Positions 16,781 to 24,880 of a stretch of DNA of 44,819 bases are shown here, one piece after another. The stretch is taken from contig JAIBCK010000020.1 in the NCBI GenBank assembly GCA_019694215.1, positions 1-44,819 of the forward strand. Reading direction: 5' to 3'. A model generated the notes under the pieces. That model was not told the origin of the DNA. It made no database searches and worked only from the letters and a program-made list of their open reading frames with translations. Each line of letters begins with the position of its first letter. Within the stretch, counting starts at the first letter, position 1. The translations under genes and the position numbers were made by a program. Source of the stretch: Thermoflexales bacterium (lineage in GTDB: Bacteria > Chloroflexota > Anaerolineae > J036 > Brachytrichaceae).

Positions 16781-17626
16781 ATGTCTGTTCGCGTTCTCAT
16801 CGCCGGGCTGGCGCTGTGCCTGGCATCCCTGACCGCCTGTGGCGGCGCGGCACCGACCACATCGGGCGGCCCGGCCTTTTGCCGGCTCAAGGTCGATGGC
16901 GCGCACGTCGCGCTGCCCAACGGCCAGGCGCTCACCCTGCGCGGCGTGAGCGTGCCCTCCCTGACCGCGATGGAGGCGGCCGGCGTGGTCGCCGTGGCGC
17001 GCGTCCGCGCGTTGGCGGCGGCGGGCGCGCGGATGATCGTGCTCGCGGTCGAGGACGCCGAGATCACACCGACCTTTTTCCCGGAGCGTCTGGCCCCGGT
17101 CCTGCAGGCCGCAACCGAGGAGGGCGTGATCGTGATTCTGAGCTATCAGAACCGGGTCGGGGTGGCGAACCGCGGGCTGAGCAATGCCGAGCTCGACCAT
17201 GCCGAGGATTTCATCAACCTGGCCATGGCCTATGCGCGCAACGCGCCCAGCGTGTGGGTGGATCCGCTGCAGGGCATCGACGAGATTCCCCTGGCACGGC
17301 GGCGCAACGTCACCCAGCGCCTGGTCGATCTGGTGCGCGGGCGCGGCGCGGACAACATCATCGTCATCCGCGAGCCGCTCTGGCTGCGCGAGGGCGGGGA
17401 ACCGCTCAGCGGCGGCAACGTCGTCTATGCGCTCAACCCGGGCGAGACGCTGGATGGGTTGCCGGTGGATCGCCTGCCCTTCCTGCGGATCAGCGTCGAT
17501 GCGCCGAGCGCGCGCGAGACGCTGTCCGTCGCCGCCATCGGGGCGGAGACGAATGCGGGCTGGGTCGACGCGCTGCGCGCGCCGGTGCCTCCGAACTTGC
17601 GCCAGTGCGCGGCGACAGGGCGGTGA
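16781..17626 (+). CDS. Lipoprotein with glycoside-hydrolase-like TIM-barrel fold
   Basis: The 281-residue product begins MSVRVLIAGLALCLASLTAC, a signal peptide with lipobox LTAC, so it is anchored on the outer face of the membrane. The mature part follows the early GH5 layout: LTLRGVSVPSL (compare RGVN), a helix, ARMIVLAV, and then a helix leading to VIVILSYQNR. The usual NEP acid/base motif is absent; the corresponding place reads VWVDPLQGIDEIP, and IIVIREPLW follows. It may therefore be a non-catalytic or divergent member. The start at 16781 is chosen because the signal peptide begins there and a -10 hexamer lies just upstream; the open frame before it overlaps the divergent exporter gene. 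A role in surface glycan handling is only suggested by its neighbours. Confidence 0.65.
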   Translation: MSVRVLIAGLALCLASLTACGGAAPTTSGGPAFCRLKVDGAHVALPNGQALTLRGVSVPSLTAMEAAGVVAVARVRALAAAGARMIVLAVEDAEITPTFFPERLAPVLQAATEEGVIVILSYQNRVGVANRGLSNAELDHAEDFINLAMAYARNAPSVWVDPLQGIDEIPLARRRNVTQRLVDLVRGRGADNIIVIREPLWLREGGEPLSGGNVVYALNPGETLDGLPVDRLPFLRISVDAPSARETLSVAAIGAETNAGWVDALRAPVPPNLRQCAATGR

Positions 17627-17650
17627 GCGTTCGGCGCGGCCTGGCTGCGG

Positions 17651-17656
17651 TATAGT
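17651..17656 (+). promoter_or_regulatory. -10 hexamer of the Wzt-like ATPase gene
   Basis: TATAGT ends 12 nt before the ATG at 17669, predicting a leader of about 6 nt. It lies in the 42-bp gap after the lipoprotein stop, so the ATPase gene probably has its own start site. Confidence 0.5.
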
Positions 17657-17668
17657 CCCGCGGTCGTC

Positions 17669-18928
17669 ATGAGCAACGCCGTCGAATTCATCAACGTCTC
17701 CAAGCGCTTCCACATGGAGCGGGACCGCCCGCGCTCCTTTCAGGACGTCGTGGTCTCGGCTTTTCGGCCGCGCCGACGGATGCCAGACGATCAGGACTTC
17801 TGGGCGCTGCGGGACGTGAGCTTTGAAGTCCCGAAGGGCGCGACGATGGGGTTGATCGGGCCGAATGGGTCGGGCAAGAGCACCTCGCTCAAGCTGATTT
17901 CCAGGATCCTGACCGCGACCACGGGCGAAGTCGTGGTCAATGGCGCGGTGACGGCGCTGCTGGAGTTGGGCGCGGGTTTTCATCCCGAGCTGTCCGGGCG
18001 CGACAACATTTTCCTGAACGGCGCATTGATGGGGATGTCGCGCCGCGAGGTACAACGCAAGGTACAGGGCATCATCGACTTCGCCGAGATCGGCGACTTC
18101 ATCGATGTGCCGGTCAAACTGTATTCGAGCGGGATGTATGTGCGGCTCGGCTTCGCCGCGGCGGTCAGCCTGAACCCGGAGATTCTCCTCGTCGACGAGG
18201 TGCTGGCGGTGGGGGATGCGGCCTTCCAGCACAAGTGCATGCGGCGGATCGGCGAACTGCGCCGGAGCGGGATCTCGATCCTGCTGGTCTCGCACGATCT
18301 CGGCGCGATCCAGACGCTGTGTCAGCAGGCGATCTGGTTTGACAACAATATCGTGCGCGTGGTGGGCAAGCCCACCGATGTCGCAATGGCCTATCTCAGC
18401 AAGGTGGCCGAGACTGAATCCGATCGGCAGGTGGCTGAGGATGCCTCAGCGCCGCCGCCTGCCGGCGACAAGCGACAGTGGGGGAGTGGCGAGGTCGAGC
18501 TGCTCGGGGTCGACTTTGTGGATGCGTTTGGTGCGCCGCGCAAGACCTTTCTGACCGGTGCCGAGATGAACATCCGGGTGCGCTACCGGGCGCGCAAGCG
18601 GGTCGAGGATCCGATCTTCGGGTTGGCCATCCACAGCGAGCAGGGCGTGCACATCTGTGGTCCGAACACCAGCTTCTCGGATTTCTCACTCGAGTTTGTC
18701 GAGGGCGAGGGGGCAGTGGTCTACAAGATTCCCCGGCTGCCGCTGCTGGAAGGCAGCTATGTCGTCTCCGTGGCCGCGCACAACCGCGAGGACACGAAGA
18801 TGTACAGCTACCACGACCGCGTGTATCCCTTCCAGGTCTTCCCGGGCGCGACGCGCGAGCGGTATGGCGCGCTGACGATGTGGGGGGACTGGCTCACGGA
18901 GCCTGCGCCAGAGCGCGAGCCGCGCTGA
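17669..18928 (+). CDS. Polysaccharide ABC transporter ATPase, Wzt/TagH type with C-terminal glycan-binding domain
   Basis: This 419-residue ATPase has Walker A GPNGSGKST (about residue 67), the group's special signature YSSGMYVRLGFAAAV, Walker B ILLVDEVLAVGD, and switch His in LLVSHDL. After about residue 250 there is an acidic linker and a beta-rich C-terminal domain with the Wzt-type pattern RYRARKRVEDPIFGLAIH and GSYVVSVAAHN. In Wzt that domain recognises the finished end of an O-antigen chain before export. The partner permease Wzm is expected next door but is absent; the only ABC-2 permeases in the window are 16 kb away and of another subgroup. It heads the glycosyltransferase cluster. 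Confidence 0.93.
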   Translation: MSNAVEFINVSKRFHMERDRPRSFQDVVVSAFRPRRRMPDDQDFWALRDVSFEVPKGATMGLIGPNGSGKSTSLKLISRILTATTGEVVVNGAVTALLELGAGFHPELSGRDNIFLNGALMGMSRREVQRKVQGIIDFAEIGDFIDVPVKLYSSGMYVRLGFAAAVSLNPEILLVDEVLAVGDAAFQHKCMRRIGELRRSGISILLVSHDLGAIQTLCQQAIWFDNNIVRVVGKPTDVAMAYLSKVAETESDRQVAEDASAPPPAGDKRQWGSGEVELLGVDFVDAFGAPRKTFLTGAEMNIRVRYRARKRVEDPIFGLAIHSEQGVHICGPNTSFSDFSLEFVEGEGAVVYKIPRLPLLEGSYVVSVAAHNREDTKMYSYHDRVYPFQVFPGATRERYGALTMWGDWLTEPAPEREPR

Positions 18929-18931
18929 GGG

Positions 18932-18947
18932 CTGCCCGCGCGGGCAG
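18932..18947. terminator. Perfect GC palindrome between convergent genes
   Basis: CTGCCCGC followed directly by GCGGGCAG makes a 16-bp perfect palindrome in the 42-bp gap between two convergent stops. It could fold into a short, tight hairpin in either transcript. No T tract follows, so its role as a terminator is tentative. Confidence 0.4.
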
Positions 18948-18970
18948 ATGCCTTGCCCGCGCTCGATCCC

Positions 18971-20563
18971 TTATTTGAGGATCCACATCTCGATGGTCTC
19001 GTTGCCCTTTCTAAGCGTTTTCGTTGACGTGGGCGGTCCGTATAACGTCACAAGTTGTGCATCGGAGCAATTCACCCAGAACACCTTGTCGATCCCGTTG
19101 CGGTCGATCAGGATGAAATCGGGTGGCATCGAGAACAGGCTCTTTGTTCCGATGTAGGGCCAGGGTGCGCAATCAGAAACAGGAATGATGACGTCGTCGG
19201 CCTTCGTGAGAAAGGAAGTCGAGAACGAGTTCCAGTATCCGGAGTAGCCCACCTTGAGGTTATCTTGCTCGATGAGGGTGCTGAGCGCGTCGTAGTAGTC
19301 CATGCGGGGCGCAAAACGCTCCAAATTTTCCTCCACGCGCGTGAAGTTGATGATCAGGATGGGGAGGCATGCGACCAGGGTCAAGCGGGAGAAGGTTTTG
19401 CGATAGGGGAAGCGGGGTGCGAGCGCGCAAAACGTGCCGACGAAGATTGGCAATACGTTCAGATAGCGGGTAGAGGTGGGATCGCCTGCAAAATTGGTGC
19501 CCACATAGGCCGCGCAGGTCAACACAAACGAGGCGGTCACCAGAAGAAGGAAGAGCTCCTTTGACGTGCGCGCCGGCAGCCTTGCGTTCGTTCCACCGTA
19601 TCGGGCCACGGCGTGAAACAAGAGCCTGAGCGCGCCGGCGAGGGCCAGAAGCCCCATCAAGACTGTCAGGCCCTGGGCAATGGTGGAGACAGACAAGGAT
19701 CGGCCCCAGAACTCGGCGCCCAGAAAGTCCAACGTGCCGCGAGTGGCCAGGTCGACGGACCGCGCGAGCCCCTGATAAGTGTTCATCAGGAAGTCCGAAT
19801 TGGGCGCAATGTGAATCGGCGACTGGGGCCAGGTCTTGAAGAACGCCAGCGTGAGCAGCGCCAGTGCGGCTGACACAACGGTCACAATTGACACCCTCAG
19901 GCCACGCCTCCACATCTGGTTCGGCCCGTCACTGCCGCGCCGCAGCCACAACAGCGAGCCCAACCCAACGATGGGCAGGACAAAGCCCGTCAGGAAGAAC
20001 TCATCCGAGACGATCAGGGAATAGGTCAGCAAAGCAAGTGCCGGAAGGACCCACTTTCTCCAGCCAGGTTTGTCACTTGTGACGTAACGCACCGCGAGGA
20101 AGAACATCACATAGGCAAGCCCATGCTCGGCATTCCGCATGGTCGCGCTGCTGGTGACCATGAAGAAGTAGGTTGAAGTCATGAGCGGGACCGTGAAGAC
20201 GAGGAGTCGAATCGGCAACGAGCGATCCCGACGTTGGAAGGCGAAGACAATGGCCGCGATAGGGATCAGCCAGCCGAAGCCGAATACGAGATTCAACAGC
20301 GAATAGTACGGGTACGTATTGCCCAGGATCCGCAGCACCAGCAGCACGAAGGGGATCTTGTTGGCGAAGGTGTGTCCGGGCAGGTAGATCTCCTCATTGG
20401 CGCCGCCAAGATGGTCCAGGACATTGGGCAGGTAGTGCGCATCTGCATTGAATGCATAGGCGATGCCAGCGCGATAGAACAACAGCGCGAAGCCCGCCAG
20501 AATCGCCACGGCGAACAGCACAACGCCTACCTGCCGAAGCGTGTTGATAATTCGGCTGTTCAT
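18971..20563 (-). CDS. Polytopic membrane protein, putative GT-C fold glycosyltransferase
   Basis: The 530-residue product has about ten or eleven predicted transmembrane helices and a C-terminal soluble part of about 130 residues (from about 400). The first loop after helix 1 contains NADAHYLPNVLDH, where GT-C glycosyltransferases carry their catalytic acidic residue, and the overall layout is like GT39/ArnT-type or flippase-associated proteins. I do not recognise a specific family. The ATG at 20563 is used; a TTG directly before it is an alternative. The gene has clearly lower GC than its neighbours (32 G/C of 60 at 19201-19260). It is on the opposite strand to the cluster's main run. Confidence 0.6.
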   Translation of the reverse strand: MNSRIINTLRQVGVVLFAVAILAGFALLFYRAGIAYAFNADAHYLPNVLDHLGGANEEIYLPGHTFANKIPFVLLVLRILGNTYPYYSLLNLVFGFGWLIPIAAIVFAFQRRDRSLPIRLLVFTVPLMTSTYFFMVTSSATMRNAEHGLAYVMFFLAVRYVTSDKPGWRKWVLPALALLTYSLIVSDEFFLTGFVLPIVGLGSLLWLRRGSDGPNQMWRRGLRVSIVTVVSAALALLTLAFFKTWPQSPIHIAPNSDFLMNTYQGLARSVDLATRGTLDFLGAEFWGRSLSVSTIAQGLTVLMGLLALAGALRLLFHAVARYGGTNARLPARTSKELFLLLVTASFVLTCAAYVGTNFAGDPTSTRYLNVLPIFVGTFCALAPRFPYRKTFSRLTLVACLPILIINFTRVEENLERFAPRMDYYDALSTLIEQDNLKVGYSGYWNSFSTSFLTKADDVIIPVSDCAPWPYIGTKSLFSMPPDFILIDRNGIDKVFWVNCSDAQLVTLYGPPTSTKTLRKGNETIEMWILK

Positions 20564-20667
20564 CAAAGGTTGGGAGAGACACCCGGATGGAGATGGGCGA
20601 CGACTACGCCTCCATGCGATTTGTTCCCGTACCGATTCCGTCCGTCCCCTGTCCCTCCGGCGGGCGG

Positions 20668-20673
20668 ATTATA
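20668..20673 (-). promoter_or_regulatory. -10 hexamer of the polytopic membrane protein gene
   Basis: A consensus TATAAT on the minus strand predicts a start near 20661 and a leader of about 98 nt before the ATG at 20563. The -35 region (complement of 20691-20696) is weak. Confidence 0.45.
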
Positions 20674-20858
20674 GAAGGTTGCGCTGTTCCGCGGAAAGCG
20701 ACAACGCCAGGTTCGCGCGGAAAGTGATGGTGCATCGCGCCGGGCAGCGGAGGCTCCGCCGACCGCCCTTCCGCTCGGCTGGAGCAGGCAGTTCCCCGAG
20801 ACTGAACGCACGGACATGCCCGCCGCGCCGTGGGCCACGCGACGGCTTGGCCCTGTGG

Positions 20859-20864
20859 CACAAT
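20859..20864 (+). promoter_or_regulatory. Extended -10 of the GT2 gene, leaderless GTG start
   Basis: CACAAT is preceded by TGG, an extended -10. It ends 7 nt before the GTG at 20872, so the transcript should begin at or one base before the start codon. This decides the start of the gene. Confidence 0.55.
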
Positions 20865-20871
20865 CACCGTC

Positions 20872-21849
20872 GTGAGTGCGTCGGTCTCGTTGATCATCCC
20901 CACCTGGAACGGAGCCCCCTGGATCGACGATTGCCTCGCGACTGCGCTCGAACACGCACCTGCGGACACGGAGATCATCGTTGTGGACGACGTGTCGACC
21001 GATGACACCGTCGAGCGGGTGTCACGCTTTGTCGCAGACGGTCGTGTGAGGCTGATCGTCGCGCCAGAGAACCGCGGGTTCGCCCGAACCGTGAACCGTG
21101 GGTTGGCTGCTGCGCATGGGGATGTGCTCGTCATGCTCAACCAGGACACGCGGTCGACGCAGGATTGGCTGACACCCCTGCTGTCGGTGATGGCCGCGGA
21201 TCCGCGCATCGGGATCGTGGGCTGCCGGCTGCTCTACCCGGACGGTCGCGTCCAGCACGCGGGCGGGCGCATCGACGCACGCGGCGCGGGCTCGCACGAT
21301 CTCGTCGATCCACCGCTGGATGGGCTGGGCGTGGCGGATGTCGACTTCGTCACGGGGGCCGCGCTTGCGATCCGCCGGGACTGCTTGAATGAAATTGGCA
21401 CGTTGGACGAATCGTTTGGGCGCGGCTACTACGAGGATGTCGATCTGTGCTTCCGCGCAAGACGCGCCGGTTACCGGGTGGTGTACTGCCCGGCCGCCGA
21501 GCTCATCCACGCGGAGGCGTCCCTGTCGGCGAGCGCGAACATCGAAGGGATGGCCCGCTTTCAGAGCAATCGCTTGCGCTTCGTGATCAAGCACTTCGAC
21601 CCGGCCACGATACAGGCGGGCTTTCACACGGGGGAGAGGGCCTGGCTGAACGGCCTGGGCGTGGAGAGCAGCGCATTTGTCGCGGCCCATCACCGAAGCT
21701 ATGTCCGTAGCCTGCTCGATCTCGACGATCTGGTGCGATCGCGCATGTCGAATGGCGAGGATGACCCTCGTCCAACCGTCCAACGCGTGCTCATCGATCT
21801 GCGCGGCCTCGTTCCGCTCGGAGCGACCGCCGAACTTCACCGCACATGA
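20872..21849 (+). CDS. Glycosyltransferase family 2, rhamnosyltransferase-like
   Basis: The 325-residue product has the GT-A fold signs of GT2: VSLIIPTWNG at the start, IIVVDDVSTDDTVE for nucleotide-sugar binding, a DxD-equivalent in LVMLNQDTR, and YYEDVDLCFRARRAGYRV with the catalytic-base region. It belongs to the WbbL/RfbF-like inverting transferases that add a sugar to a lipid-linked glycan on the cytosolic face. The GTG at 20872 is chosen over an ATG 42 nt upstream because the family's first strand begins directly after it and an extended -10 lies 7 nt before it. Its stop overlaps the next start by 4 bp (ATGA). Confidence 0.9.
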   Translation: MSASVSLIIPTWNGAPWIDDCLATALEHAPADTEIIVVDDVSTDDTVERVSRFVADGRVRLIVAPENRGFARTVNRGLAAAHGDVLVMLNQDTRSTQDWLTPLLSVMAADPRIGIVGCRLLYPDGRVQHAGGRIDARGAGSHDLVDPPLDGLGVADVDFVTGAALAIRRDCLNEIGTLDESFGRGYYEDVDLCFRARRAGYRVVYCPAAELIHAEASLSASANIEGMARFQSNRLRFVIKHFDPATIQAGFHTGERAWLNGLGVESSAFVAAHHRSYVRSLLDLDDLVRSRMSNGEDDPRPTVQRVLIDLRGLVPLGATAELHRT

Positions 21850-22409
21850 CACCTCCCCCGTTTGTTCCGCCCCCCTTGCATGAATTTCAATTCGAATCCA
21901 GGGTGCCCATCCTTGGTCCGCTGATCTCGGGGGTGCGCCGCCTGTGGCACTCGATCGCCGGGCGATGGGCGCTGCGCTGGCTGGCCGGGCAACAGGAAGG
22001 AATCAACGCTGCCGTGGCCGAGCGGTTGAACGCCGCGGCGCAGGCGGGCCAGGTGCATGATTCCCGGATCGCGGAACTCGAGGCTCGCCAGCGCGCCCTC
22101 TTCGACACGCTGCGCACGCACATCGGACAGTATGAGACGGAGAAGGGACGCCTGGCGGCCAGTCACGCACAGCTAACGGATCTCATACACAGTCTTCAGC
22201 AGGAACGGGCCGGACAGCAGGCCGCGAACGCTGAAACGGCAACCCGCCTGGAGCAACGGCTCGATGCCCTTGCGGAGGCGGTCGCTGCGGATGCAACGCA
22301 TCTTGCCCAGCTGCAAACCGCGACCCAGTGTCATCTTCAGGAAATCGGCCAGGAGCTTGGCGAGATGGCGGGCCGAATTGGCGGACTGCGGCAGGAGGAC
22401 GCAGCCTGA
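21846..22409 (+). CDS. Coiled-coil protein of the glycosyltransferase cluster, function unknown
   Basis: The 187-residue product has a proline-rich start, a short amphipathic segment (about residues 18-55: RVPILGPLISGVRRLW then RWALRWLAGQQEGINAAV), and then about 120 residues of heptad-like helix rich in Ala, Gln, Leu and Glu. There is no transferase domain. The same amphipathic segment appears at the C-terminus of the GT4 protein encoded at 24880-26484. Such segments often precede or follow transferase domains in Chloroflexota and cyanobacteria, so I infer a scaffold or membrane-docking part that organises the transferases. It overlaps the GT2 gene by 4 bp and lies 4 bp before the next GT4 gene. 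Confidence 0.75.
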   Translation: MTPPPFVPPPLHEFQFESRVPILGPLISGVRRLWHSIAGRWALRWLAGQQEGINAAVAERLNAAAQAGQVHDSRIAELEARQRALFDTLRTHIGQYETEKGRLAASHAQLTDLIHSLQQERAGQQAANAETATRLEQRLDALAEAVAADATHLAQLQTATQCHLQEIGQELGEMAGRIGGLRQEDAA

Positions 22410-22413
22410 CGAG

Positions 22414-23649
22414 ATGCGCTCGCTGATGATGATGAACACCTTCCCGCCGTTCTACACGGGCGGCGCGGAGGTTGTTGCCTACCATGAGGCCCGGGGGTTG
22501 CGGGCGCGGGGCGTTGAGGTGAGCGCGCTCGTGCTGAACAATCGCCGCCCCAGCGCGGTGGATGAATGGTTTACGCTGGACGGCATTCCGATCCATCGCA
22601 TCCACACGCCGCCCGTCCGGCGGACGCACTGGCGGGACGCCTATGACCCTCGCATGTATCGCCATGCCCTCGCCGAGATCCGCAGGCTAAAACCCGATGT
22701 CGTGCATCTGCACAACATGTCAGCGGTGTCGCTCGCGCCGTATGTGGCGTGCCGGGTGGCGGGCATTCCGGTAGTCAACACGCTGCACGACTACTGGCTG
22801 TTGTGCACCAACAACATGCTGTTCGACGTGAACGAGAAGATCTGCTCCGGCGCCACTGGGCCGGCCTGCGGATCGTGCTGGCGCGTCTATGACCACTGGG
22901 CGGACATCCCGGGCCGCCGCCTCGTCTTTCGAACGTTGACCTCCAACGTCAAGCGGTTCACGTCTCCCAGCCAGAAGCTCATCGACCTGCACGTGACCGC
23001 AGGATACGCGCGCTCCCGATTCGTCCTGATTCCTTCAGGGTTGGACGAACGCGTCACCGAACCAAAGCACCCCGTGGTTCGACAGCTGATTGCCAGTGCC
23101 CCACGTCACAACAACGTCATTTATGCGGGTGGAGGGGTGGCCCCCAAGGGAGTCGCCACGCTCATCGAAGCCCTGCCGGTCCTCCGGGAACGCATCCCTG
23201 ACCTGCGCGTCGTCGTGGTCGGAGGCGGCGAGCGACACTTTGCAGCGCAACTCGCCCAGTATGAACCGATGGTTGTGCGCCTGGAGCGGGTTCCGTTCGG
23301 GGAGATGCGCGGTCTGTTTGCCGCGATGGACTTGACGTTGTCGCCGTCACTCTGGCACGACAACTCTCCGACCGTCATCTACGAGAGCCTGCAGATGGGC
23401 ACGCCGGTCGCCGGCGCGGCCGTGGGCGGCATTCCCGAGCTGATCAAGGAAGGCGAAACAGGCTATCTCTTTCCGGTCGGCGATGCCGCGACCCTCACCG
23501 AGCGTGTGGCCGCGCACTTCCAACGCACGCCCCTGGAACGCCGCCAGATGCGCCAGCGCTGTGTTGCCGATGCGCGCGAGAGACTTTCGCTCGACCTTCA
23601 CGTGGCGCGAATGATCGACACTTACCGCGACGTGATCGGGGGCCGTTGA
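22414..23649 (+). CDS. Glycosyltransferase family 4
   Basis: This 411-residue protein has the GT-B fold of retaining GT4 enzymes. The N-terminal acceptor half starts with NTFPPFYTGGAEVVAYHEA; the C-terminal donor half has VIYAGGGVAPKGVATLIEAL, SLWHDNSPTVIYESLQMGTPV and GGIPELIKEGETGYLFPVGD, where the Glu residues bind the nucleotide sugar. Several Cys residues (about 140-155, CSGATGPACGSCW) form a cluster reminiscent of a metal-binding insert in some GT4 members. The ATG at 22414 follows the previous stop by 4 nt; an AGGAGG lies 15 nt upstream, farther than ideal. It belongs to the plus-strand run of four transferase-related genes. Confidence 0.9.
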   Translation: MRSLMMMNTFPPFYTGGAEVVAYHEARGLRARGVEVSALVLNNRRPSAVDEWFTLDGIPIHRIHTPPVRRTHWRDAYDPRMYRHALAEIRRLKPDVVHLHNMSAVSLAPYVACRVAGIPVVNTLHDYWLLCTNNMLFDVNEKICSGATGPACGSCWRVYDHWADIPGRRLVFRTLTSNVKRFTSPSQKLIDLHVTAGYARSRFVLIPSGLDERVTEPKHPVVRQLIASAPRHNNVIYAGGGVAPKGVATLIEALPVLRERIPDLRVVVVGGGERHFAAQLAQYEPMVVRLERVPFGEMRGLFAAMDLTLSPSLWHDNSPTVIYESLQMGTPVAGAAVGGIPELIKEGETGYLFPVGDAATLTERVAAHFQRTPLERRQMRQRCVADARERLSLDLHVARMIDTYRDVIGGR

Positions 23650-23650
23650 C

Positions 23651-24880
23651 GTGCGCCTGCTCAACATCTCGCACCAGTACCCGCCGGCGCTGGGAGGAGC
23701 CGAGAAGCACCTCGCCGACATGAGCGAGGAACTCGTGATACGCGGCCATCACGTCGATGTGTACACGACGCGCTCCACGGACTATCGCTCCTGGGCAAAC
23801 ACGCTGCCCCGGTTTGAACAGCGCAACGGGGTGGGCGTTCACCGCTTCGACGCGTTCCAACGCCGGGAAGCCGGCTGGAAGATGATGAACCAGGGTTATG
23901 CGCGCTACTGGCAGGGGCGCAGGGGCCGGGACGCCGCGGCGATATTTCTGGGCAGTGGGCCGCTCAGTCCGGGGCTCTTTGTCGAGACGCTGCGCACCGC
24001 ACGCCGATACGATGTGGTGCATCTCAATCAGCTGCACTATTCGCACGCCCTGACGGGGTACCTCGCGGCGCGCGCCAGTCGAACCCCGATCATCCTGACG
24101 CCGCACCTGCACACTGAACAGCCCGTGACCTGGGACATCGGGTATTTGCGGCGGATCATCCTCGGCTGCGCCGCCATCATCGTGAACACCCGCGCGGAGC
24201 GCGAGCTGGTGCGTACGATTGGCTACACCGGACCGATTCTCATCGCGGGGGTGGGGATCGACCTCCAGGCCTATCCGGCGCGTGAGCGTCGCGCCGCCCG
24301 TCAGGCACTCGGCTTGCGGGAAAGCACCTTTGTCGTGCTGGCGCTGGGACGCAAGGCCGATTACAAGGGCCTGGACGTCACACTCGCGGCCATGAGGCGG
24401 CTTGCGCAGCGGCACCAGGACATCGCCCTTCTGGCGTATGGCGCGGAGACCGAAGCCTCGGCCGCGCTGTGGGCGGGCCCGGGCAACATGAGTTTCGTTG
24501 ATCGGCGCGGCGAGATAAGCAACGAAGATAAGCTGAATGCGTTGGCCGCCTGTGACGTCATGTGCATGCCGTCAACGGGCGAGTCGTTCGGAATCACCTA
24601 TGTCGAGGCATGGGCCTACGCGCGGCCGGTGATCGGGGCGCGCATTCGTGCGGTGTCTGAGCTCATCGATGATGGCAAGGACGGGTATCTGATCCCCCCG
24701 GGCGATGATGTCGCCCTGGAAGCGCGGCTCGAAGCGCTGCTCGCGGCAGCCGAGACCGGGCGCGTCCTGGGTGAAGCGGGATGGAAAAAGCTGACCCGCT
24801 GCTATACTCGCGCGCGCGTCGCGGATGTCTTCGAAAGCGCTTGCGCAATGGCCCGCCGACGCGGTGCAAATTCCCGCTGA
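23651..24880 (+). CDS. Glycosyltransferase family 4
   Basis: The 409-residue product starts from a GTG one base after the previous stop and has a standard GT4 layout: NISHQYPPALGGAEKHLADM in the acceptor domain, VVLALGRKADYKGLDVTLAA at the linker to the donor domain, and MPSTGESFGITYVEAWAYARPVI with RAVSELIDDGKDGYLIPPGD for nucleotide-sugar binding. Its stop shares one base with the next start (TGATG). It probably adds one sugar to the repeat unit made by this cluster. Donor and acceptor cannot be assigned from sequence. Confidence 0.92.
   Translation: MRLLNISHQYPPALGGAEKHLADMSEELVIRGHHVDVYTTRSTDYRSWANTLPRFEQRNGVGVHRFDAFQRREAGWKMMNQGYARYWQGRRGRDAAAIFLGSGPLSPGLFVETLRTARRYDVVHLNQLHYSHALTGYLAARASRTPIILTPHLHTEQPVTWDIGYLRRIILGCAAIIVNTRAERELVRTIGYTGPILIAGVGIDLQAYPARERRAARQALGLRESTFVVLALGRKADYKGLDVTLAAMRRLAQRHQDIALLAYGAETEASAALWAGPGNMSFVDRRGEISNEDKLNALAACDVMCMPSTGESFGITYVEAWAYARPVIGARIRAVSELIDDGKDGYLIPPGDDVALEARLEALLAAAETGRVLGEAGWKKLTRCYTRARVADVFESACAMARRRGANSR

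Larger units (their letters stand above)
20564..20871. other. 308-bp divergent intergenic region
   Basis: This gap separates the minus-strand membrane protein from the plus-strand GT2 gene. It holds a TATAAT on the minus strand (20668-20673) and a leaderless-style -10 on the plus strand (20859-20864). I see no RNA gene, convincing small ORF or long repeat between them. Confidence 0.7.

Noticed and set aside
24781-24879. An N-terminal extension of the GT4 gene starting at an ATG at 24781.
   Set aside because: The extra 33 residues are basic and unlike a GT4 start, and would overlap the previous gene by 100 bp; the ATG at 24880 overlaps the stop by one base, as in its neighbours.
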